NCBI GenBank assembly: GCA_005784505.1
Contig: VCAZ01000008.1
Location: 2,122,263-2,186,262 of the forward strand
DNA from: Bagarius yarrelli
Lineage: Eukaryota; Chordata; Actinopteri; Siluriformes; Sisoridae
Direction: 5' to 3'
DNA length: 64,000 nucleotides
The notes beneath the pieces were generated by a model, which searched no databases, was not told the DNA's origin, and saw nothing but the letters and a program-made list of their open reading frames with translations. Made by a program: the position numbers and the translations under genes. Shown piece after piece: positions 1-64,000 of this stretch (positions within the stretch are counted from its first letter, which is position 1; the number at the start of each line of letters is the position of its first letter).

Positions 1-2121
1 AAATTCAAATCAGAAGAAAGCCTTTCCCGCTTCTTTTAGACTTCAACTATGTGTCACAGTAAAAGCCCTCGCCAGGGGTGTTTACCCCAGCCGGGGTGTT
101 TAAGATGCTGCTGTAACATTTTTACAGCAGTCCGTTAAAATAAAGCCTTACTAGCTTTACTTTTCCTCAACAGGAGCCAGATCTGTCAAGGCTCAGTTTC
201 CATCTCCAAGCTGAGTAAGACATGCGAAAAGATCTCTGAGCTGAGAGACATATTTTAGTGAGCAAATCTCTTCTGGTAAATAATTCAGAATCAGAAGCTA
301 AACAATAATATATAAGCGGAAAGAGAGCGGAGCGCTGCTTCGGGTTCCAGCACTCGAAGAACAACAAAAAACCCTATTTAATATTAAACATTATTCAATT
401 AAGGCTGCTATGTGCTGTGGTACAAAGTAAATCTAACGTGTAACAGTTAGAATCTCATATTTAAAGTTGAATCAAATTTGTAAATAAAATTTCACGAAAA
501 ATTTGTTGCATTTTTCAACAAGGAATTTAGTACCTAATAATGATGATGTTTCTGGAGGCATTTCAGCTTTTTTTTCACATATTTATCATCTTCCGCCAGC
601 TGTGTCCTTAATTCCTTACTAAAGCGTCTTCTCTACTCAGAGTGTCTACAGAGTCTACAGACTTTAAAAGACCTTTTTAATACCAACTTAATTCCAAATT
701 TAACACCACCAAACCTGCGATAAAAATAGACACACTTACATGCATACATACAGTACATTTCTCTACCTCTCTTCTATTATCATTTCCTCTCCTCTTCTCT
801 TTTATTCTCTCCTCTCCTTCATCCTCTCCTTCATCCTCTCCTTTATCCTCTCTTCTCACAGGCTCTCTCATACTCCCGTTGCTTCCTGCTTTGTGTGTGC
901 AATTCCACCGATTTGATTCCTATTTAAAATGTCTTCCACAAACAGTGCAGACTGCCTCGTATACTTTTTCAAGAACCGGATTCAACTGCCAGCAGAATTT
1001 AGCATTCTCAAGCCATTTTTCATTAAACTCTCATTTGCCCAATGCAGCTGCATGTAGTTCCCCCTGCTACCTCAATTCCCTCCGATGATGTAATAACTAC
1101 AGCAGGGAAAATGATCATGAACATTGGGTTTGTTTTTTGCCATAATTTTTGCAGTAACATGAGCAAAATATTTAATATTCAAATAAAATATTACCTACTG
1201 AATCTGAATTTAGGATTTTTTACAGTCTTTTATAGGAAATTTTCATTTAAGACATTTTAAGGTTTTTTTAAGGACCCACAGCCACCCAGTCTACTGGTGA
1301 ATTGTAACAGAAACAAAAGTGTGTATGAAAGTGTAATATTGTAGGATTAATAGGCAGCTGTGATAGTAGTTCCAGCTCAGACATAAACGACAGGTTTATA
1401 TTATTGCGCTCGGTTCATACTAACACGCTATTGTTTCTATAGTAACATCACATTCACAGGGACTTGTGTGCCAGACGCTTCACATAATCCCACCTAATAA
1501 TCAATGGATTAAGAGAACAGCTTGTGATGAACAAAAGCTAACTAATCTTTAATATGGCAATGTTTTCTGTGTCGTTTATTATTATGGTATGGGTTTCCGG
1601 CTTTCTGTTGCTTGGGAACACAACATGCTGTGTTTAGTTTGATTGATTAGCATTAAAGAATGGGAGAAAATAAATGGCTGGTGAGGGAATTACTGTTTAT
1701 AGCTGTTATACGTTCCAGCGACTATGTTGTTATAATGCAAATAATAACCGGCTCTAACCTGTTTACCATAAGTCCTTTAGAAGGTTAGAAATCTCTGTAT
1801 ACAGATGTGATGTTTATTCATAATTTAAAAACCTTAAATAAAAAATAAGGCAATTTTTACTGCTATTCTCCCGTCTGTTAGGTTTTATTATTTACCTAAA
1901 AACAAAAAATATAGTCTTTTTATTATATATATTTTTTATATTTTATTTATTTATTTAAATAATATTTTTTCCTTAAGAAAACATATATAATATAATATAA
2001 TATAATATAATATATAATATAATAAAAGTTTTTATCAGGTATGTAGTGAGTAAGGCTGTCTCACAACCCCCCAAACACCACCACAAACCCACCCCCCCAA
2101 AAAAAACAGAAAATGTGATAC
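1..2121 (-). other. magi2: partial intron after magi2 exon 17
   Basis: AT-rich sequence without recognisable coding exons on the minus strand. It holds a short CT-rich tandem repeat near 786-855 and an ATAAT-type tract at about 1982-2028, close to the exon 17 donor. Nothing else was recognised. Confidence 0.7.
786..855. repeat. CT-rich 12-bp tandem repeat
   Basis: Several imperfect copies of a ctctccttcatc-type unit. The run of acidic residues seen on the other strand is only a translation of this repeat. Confidence 0.75.
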
Positions 2122-59272
<57,151 letters not shown>

Positions 59273-59344
59273 CTAGTGAGACAGAAACAGATGCAGGTCA
59301 GAATATGTGTGATACATACACTTCATTAAACAGACAGATATGTT

Positions 59345-59790
59345 ATACAAATATGTCCAAAAGTCTGTGGACACCTTACCAGCACACAGCCACAGTTTTC
59401 CTTGAACAAATATGGAGGCACTCGGTTCTCTGAATGTTGTAGCATTTTATTATTTTATTTACAGGAACTAAAAGTTTTAACCATCATCCCAGCATGACAA
59501 TTCCTCTGTGCACAAAGCCCCTAAGCTCCATGGAGACATGGTGTGTTTTGATTGGTGTGAAAGAATTTAAATGTCCTGACTCTAACTCAACCCCACTCAA
59601 CACCTTTAGGATCAGCTGGAACACCGACTGCAGCCCAAACCTCCTCACCTAACATCAGTGTCTAATCTCACTAATAATATTGTAGCTTTATGAGTAAATC
59701 CCCACAGTCAAACTACTACAATCTACTACAATCTACTAAACTCTACTAAAAAGCATTCCCAGAACTGTGAGGTTATTACTGAGGTAAGAC
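59345..59790 (+). mobile_element. Tc1-related repeat, nearly complete
   Basis: Opens 'gtccaaaagtctgtggacac' and continues with 'cagcatgacaattcctctgt', 'ctccatggagacatggtgtg', 'aactcaaccccactcaacac', 'tttaggatcagctgg' and 'cactaataatattgtagctt'. The 'ctcaaccccactcaacacct' part corresponds to the L-N-P-T-E-H segment of Tc1 transposases. It is the longest copy of this family here and is not coding. Confidence 0.7.
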
Positions 59791-61435
59791 TGAGATTAGA
59801 CCTGGAACAGATCTTTCAAAAAACAAAAATGGATTTGACGGTATGTAAAGTGTTTTGTTTTCTGTAGTGTTCTTCTTCTTGTTCCAGGGCCCAAGACATA
59901 AGTGAACTAAGTGGCTGATTAGGTCCCCAGTGGCAACAGGGGGCCCCCAAAAATACTTAAATTGTGGACAATAATAATTTAAAAAAATGCAATAACAAGT
60001 AAAAAAAGCAACAATGCAATATTATTGTAACGGGGTGCAGGATGCATGCATAGCCAGTGTGAGTAAATAATGTTAACTTGCGCTGAAAGCAAATTTTTTA
60101 TTAATGTCATAAAAAAGGACACATTCTTTTTGGTTTTTTTTTTTGGTGCAAAAAAAGAAGAAAACAGGAGAAAGAGAGACAAAATAGGAAAAAATCACAG
60201 AATGTTAGGAAAATTAATGTAAACTAAACTAGGCTATACTGTATGTTGGTATTTAGCTACTTTAGCTACATTGGTATAATTTAAGCAACACAGCTACAAC
60301 AGATCAAACTGATAATGGGTGTGTTATATTTATAGTGTGCAAATAATCCAGGATTGGCAATAACTAGTCATAATGGAAGCACAGAGATTCCCCCCCCCGA
60401 ATAAAATTCTGCTTAGGGTCCTCACAGGGATTGGGCCGGCCCTGTGTGTGTGTTCCAGTATTCAGTACTACTAAAAATAGTAGAGAATATTGCATAAGTA
60501 TGCCATTTGGGACTTTAGGATTGCGCTGTGAAGAAAGCCATAAACGCAGGCTTGCGTTCTGACTGTAAGCTAAGAAGCCGTGAGATATGAGAAGACTCTT
60601 AGCTTCACGTCTAGCAGCGCTGATATCATTTAAAATATCATTTCATCCTTAAAAACTCTCTCAATCCCTGCACTCTTATTTAAGCTCTTAAAATGCTGTT
60701 AGATGTTAAGAGTCAGAGTTGGACTAGAAATCTGTTTACTAAAAAGTACAGAAGAGCGGGTCGGCCTCGTCGGTCTCAGAACTTTGCTGTCAGAACGAAT
60801 CTCGGCTATCAGCAGGTTCCTGAGCTTTACATCGGCCCCCTGAAGAGTCGCTCTCACGCAGAGATGAGATGAGGCCCGTCGCTCTTTACCGACTTCCTGC
60901 ACAAACACCACATAACACTCTGCTTTCAAACTCCGGACACTGACTCCCCAAAGATGCACATTTAAGGTAAAACATTATCTCCCAGGCGCTCAAAAATTCT
61001 GCGTACAGGGAGTACAATTTTATTGGAGCTCACAGCACGAGAACAGATACGCTATTACAGGTCTTCAGAGAAGCCTAATGATGATAATCAATAACAACAG
61101 GCATCCTATAATCAGGGCAATGTGATTACACCAAACCCTGCAGCTCCTGACCGTGCAGAAAGATTGAATCAGGAGGCAGAAGGAGCTCTGCTTCCTGAGT
61201 ACGAGACGTACAGGAGACAAATTTCATCCTAAAAGGAGCTCATGTGAAAGTGTCGTTGGTTTAGAGGGAAAATTGTAATCTTGGGGGGAAAAAAAATAAT
61301 AAAAGGGAGAAAATATGAAATCATGCAAATAAACGCATGGAGTATGTAGAATTACATTTATAGGTGCTGCTTTAGTATTATTATATAAGATAAAAAGAAA
61401 TTGCAGTGTAAAATAAAATATATTGCAAACTGTGT

Positions 61436-61441
61436 AAGATA

Positions 61442-61473
<32 letters not shown>

Positions 61474-61620
61474 ATTAGTTATGATAAGATAAATAGTGAT
61501 GAGGCGAGACAATGTGAGACGAGAGAAGATAAGGTAAGATGAGACGAGGAGAGAGGGGGAAAGACAAAACAACACAAGACAAAATAAGACGAGATGAAAT
61601 GAGATAAGATAAGGTAACAA
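61436..61620. repeat. AAGAT pentanucleotide and degenerate GAGA/GATA tract
   Basis: About six perfect 'aagat' units at 61436-61470 pass into degenerate 'gagacgag' and 'gataaggtaagat' sequence. Confidence 0.9.
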
Positions 61621-61624
61621 CATA

Positions 61625-62665
61625 GATGGCCGGTCCAAAAAAAGACAAACACACATCAATTCAATGTCACAGTATTCATTTCTGTCCAGAGTTGCAGTAC
61701 ATTTTCACCAAGATTTTGTATTGATGGTGGGAGATTCAGACTACTGTGCAAAGTCTTCTCCGGCACATTCCAAATATTCTAATGGTAGTAAAAACTCTCT
61801 GGTGGTCAGTCCATGTGTAAAAATGATGCCTGTCAGCTGACCTCATTCTTTAGGCACAAACCTAAAGCTGACCAACTGAAGCAACCCCAGATTATAGCAC
61901 TGCCCCCACAGGCTTGTACGGTAGGCAATAGGCATGATTGTGCATCACTTCATCCACCTCTCTTCTTACCCTACACTCTGGAACAGGGTAAATCTGGATT
62001 CATCCGACCACATGACCCTTCATTTTCATGCTTCAGAGTCCAATCTTCACGCTCTCCAACAAAAGTAAAGCTTTTTTTCCGCATAGCCCCTCTTAAGGCT
62101 GCACAGCTGTTTAGACCCCAAATCCCTTGAGTTTCCTTTGCATTGTGTGTGTGTGTGGAAATAATAAATAAATTTCATTGTGCAGGGTACATGTACAGAG
62201 CCAATGAAATGCATTTTTCTGCATATCCCATCTTAGTAAGTTGGGGTCAAAGATTATACAGCGCCCCTGGAGCAGGAAGGGTTAAGGGTCTTGCTCAAGG
62301 ACCCAACAGTGGTTGACTTGCCGGTGGTGGGGCTCGAACCCAGGTGTTTCTGGGCTTCAGATCAGCACCTTAGCCATTTGAGCCACCACTGCTCTTACTG
62401 TCACTATTAAACATAGCTGTAAGTTCTGGTGTGGTTTATTTAAGATTTAATTTCAAAGTGGTCACCGATCACAATCATTCAAGCTTTTTTTCCGACCACA
62501 TTTTTTTCCTGGAAGATGATGATTCCTCAGTATCCTTCCAGTTTTAATAACCCATTGGACAGTTCTTAACCCCATTTTAATAGTTTTTGCTTGATTCATG
62601 CCAATAATTTGACCCTTTTAAAACAGATTAACACCTTTTCCAGATAGTGTCCAAAAAACTTTTTC
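61625..62665 (-). pseudogene. Tc1-like transposase relic interrupted by a SINE
   Basis: Plus-strand motifs are the reverse complement of a Tc1-like transposon: 'ttcatccgaccacatgaccc', 'cagagtccaatcttcacgct', 'cacagctgtttagacccca', 'cactattaaacatagctgta', 'ggtcaccgatcacaatcatt', 'tatccttccagttttaataa', 'ttgacccttttaaaacagat'. They cover the N-terminal HTH region and the first catalytic region. Frameshifts are many. A SINE splits it at about 62158-62395. Confidence 0.75.
62158..62395 (-). mobile_element. SINE nested in the Tc1-like relic
   Basis: Plus-strand 'gggttaagggtcttgctcaa', 'ggggctcgaacccaggtg' and 'gcaccttagccatttgagcc' are a reversed tRNA-like head and body. An A/T-rich segment with 'ttcattgtgcagggtac' lies at the tail side. 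Removing it rejoins the Tc1-like sequence (…gtgtggaaat / gctcttactgtcac…). Confidence 0.75.
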
Positions 62666-63769
62666 TATGTGTTCGTAATTCAAGATTTTATGTGTCACAT
62701 ATGCAGTTAGATTATTTAACTTGCAGTGAAATGCAGTCTTGAACCACTTCCCAAACTTCTGATGCAGAAAGCGCACGAAACTGGAACTCAGACATCATCT
62801 GATTTGTTGGAGTCTACAGGATGTTCTGAAGACTTGCATACCAAGTTTTTTTTAACAGTCTTCTTGAAAGCACAGCTGTCATCACACCCTACTTCCCTTA
62901 TGGAGGAAGAAAGCTGTTATGTTTACAACTGTGACAATGAGTGCTTATGAGGACCAGTAAAACCGTGTGACTTATTTGTTCGCTTGTCTTTTTTAAAGCA
63001 AATAATATATACCTGCACAGCAGTCTTTTTTAGTAAAATCGTTGACCCCTTATCATACTGCCGGACACAGTGAACTGTGATTGGTTGCTTCACACATCAG
63101 TCAGACTCCTTCTTGTACAGCCAGTAAAAGTTGCTATAGGATGCTGACCGTCTTCTGTCACTTTAGAGATCTGGCAACGTTGATCACGAGCGCAGACTAG
63201 TGAATGTGTAACTTTATGATATCTGTCACAGAAAAGTATTCAGGAGAGCGTTGTTGTGTTCTCAACATTCCAAACTGTGTTTCTGATGAAACTTTTATTT
63301 AACGCTTCTGTATGTTTTCCGGACAGAAACTGAGGTGATTATTTACAGCTTTTTTTAACAAGAACGATGCAGGAACTAAGTTGTTTCGCAGACATTACAT
63401 TATTATAAATAAACCATTATTAGCATTAGCAGGCTGCTGTAGTGAAAGGATAAAACATTTGATGTAATATTCCCAAAAAAATTATTATTCCAATATAGCA
63501 GCACACAATTGCCTTAATAATTCCTTAAATTCCTTAATAAATCAAATGTCAACAGCGTAGCAGTGATGAAAACAGATTTTTAAGAATTAGAATAAGTACA
63601 GAAAAGTGCTAAATAATCACAGTCCCACTGGTAGCCGAGGGTCAGACAAATACCATTAGCCTGGTTTAGAAAAGGAGGAAAGCTGAAGGTGGAATTTTAA
63701 TCACAATTATTCAGTATTGTAATGCGCTGAACAAAACAGACAATAGCTGCTTGGGCCATCATTCACATG

Positions 63770-63945
63770 TACGCCGTTTGACAGACGCTCTTATCCAGAG
63801 TGACTTACATTTATCTCATTTCTTTAATTCAACTGAGCAACTGAGGGTTAAGGGTTAAGCAGTAGCAGCTCGATGGGATATTAAATCCAAAATTTCCTGA
63901 TCAGCCGACCAACACATTAATCATTCAGCTATTACTTTCCCACCA
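63770..63945 (-). mobile_element. tRNA-SINE, diverged
   Basis: 'tgacagacgctcttatccag', 'agtgacttacatttatctca', 'gggttaagggttaagcag' and 'cagctattactttccc' read tail to head. Confidence 0.7.
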
Positions 63946-64000
63946 TAATTTGTATGCAGGAAGATGCACACATTTTTAAAAGTACAGTGGAACCTCAGCC

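Larger units (their letters stand above)
59273..64000 (-). other. magi2: partial intron upstream of magi2 exon 1 of window
   Basis: At least 4.7 kb without a recognisable GK-domain exon. It contains a Tc1-related repeat (59345-59790), a GATAA-rich tract (61436-61620), a Tc1-like transposase relic interrupted by a SINE (61625-62665) and a SINE (63770-63945). The 60480-61430 stretch is unique sequence with no feature I could assign. Confidence 0.75.

Noticed and set aside
60699..60959. 86-codon minus-strand open frame, considered as an upstream magi2 exon
   Set aside because: It has no similarity to the GK-like domain expected upstream (ending near RTVPC), and no phase-compatible splice pair was seen.

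Overview
The window is vertebrate nuclear DNA, almost certainly from a teleost fish. It is AT-rich and dominated by introns, with fish-type tRNA-derived SINEs, Tc1-like transposon relics, an RTE-like LINE tail, and very long GATA-type and pentanucleotide microsatellites. The SINE style recalls ostariophysan (catfish-like) genomes; that placement is inference from repeat style only.

One protein-coding gene spans nearly the whole window on the minus strand: magi2 (membrane-associated guanylate kinase, WW and PDZ domain containing 2; S-SCAM). I resolve 17 internal coding exons from 59272 down to 2122. All splice phases agree, giving about 1007 codons once a single extra base in exon 14 is discounted. 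In gene order they encode: the end of the guanylate-kinase-like domain (59153-59272); an acidic linker (53775-53990); WW1 (49746-49965, 48874-48953); WW2 (38488-38545, 38245-38366); a PDZ domain (31793-31975, 26886-27394); the next PDZ (end of 26886-27394, 25058-25217); a linker with two microexons (15592-15623, 10010-10187, 7897-7932); a third PDZ (5673-5764, 5018-5214); a fourth PDZ (3326-3505, 2926-3111); and a Pro/Ser-rich linker (2122-2578). The N-terminal PDZ and most of the GK domain lie beyond 64000. The last PDZ and the C-terminus lie before position 1. Whether this is the magi2a or magi2b ohnolog cannot be decided here.

The rest is intron. Notable contents are three SINE-like elements with perfect 12-13 bp target-site duplications, a SINE nested in a Tc1-like transposase relic, a foldback element (6631-7204), a tandem set of palindromic elements (42200-42940), a 20874-21251 element with terminal inverted repeats, a 28-bp minisatellite built on a Pol III A-box-like core (39140-39578), a LINE relic whose reverse-transcriptase segment has expanded in tandem (55525-56275), and three large simple arrays (14111-14881, 28683-28871, 52096-53236).

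The main gene-level oddities are a one-base frameshift in the third PDZ of the window (G run at 5171-5174), a probable GC-AG intron after a 36-bp microexon, a 32-bp microexon, and a 5 x 18-bp hexapeptide repeat in the last exon. I found no second gene, no functional RNA gene that I would defend, and no convincing new biological system.
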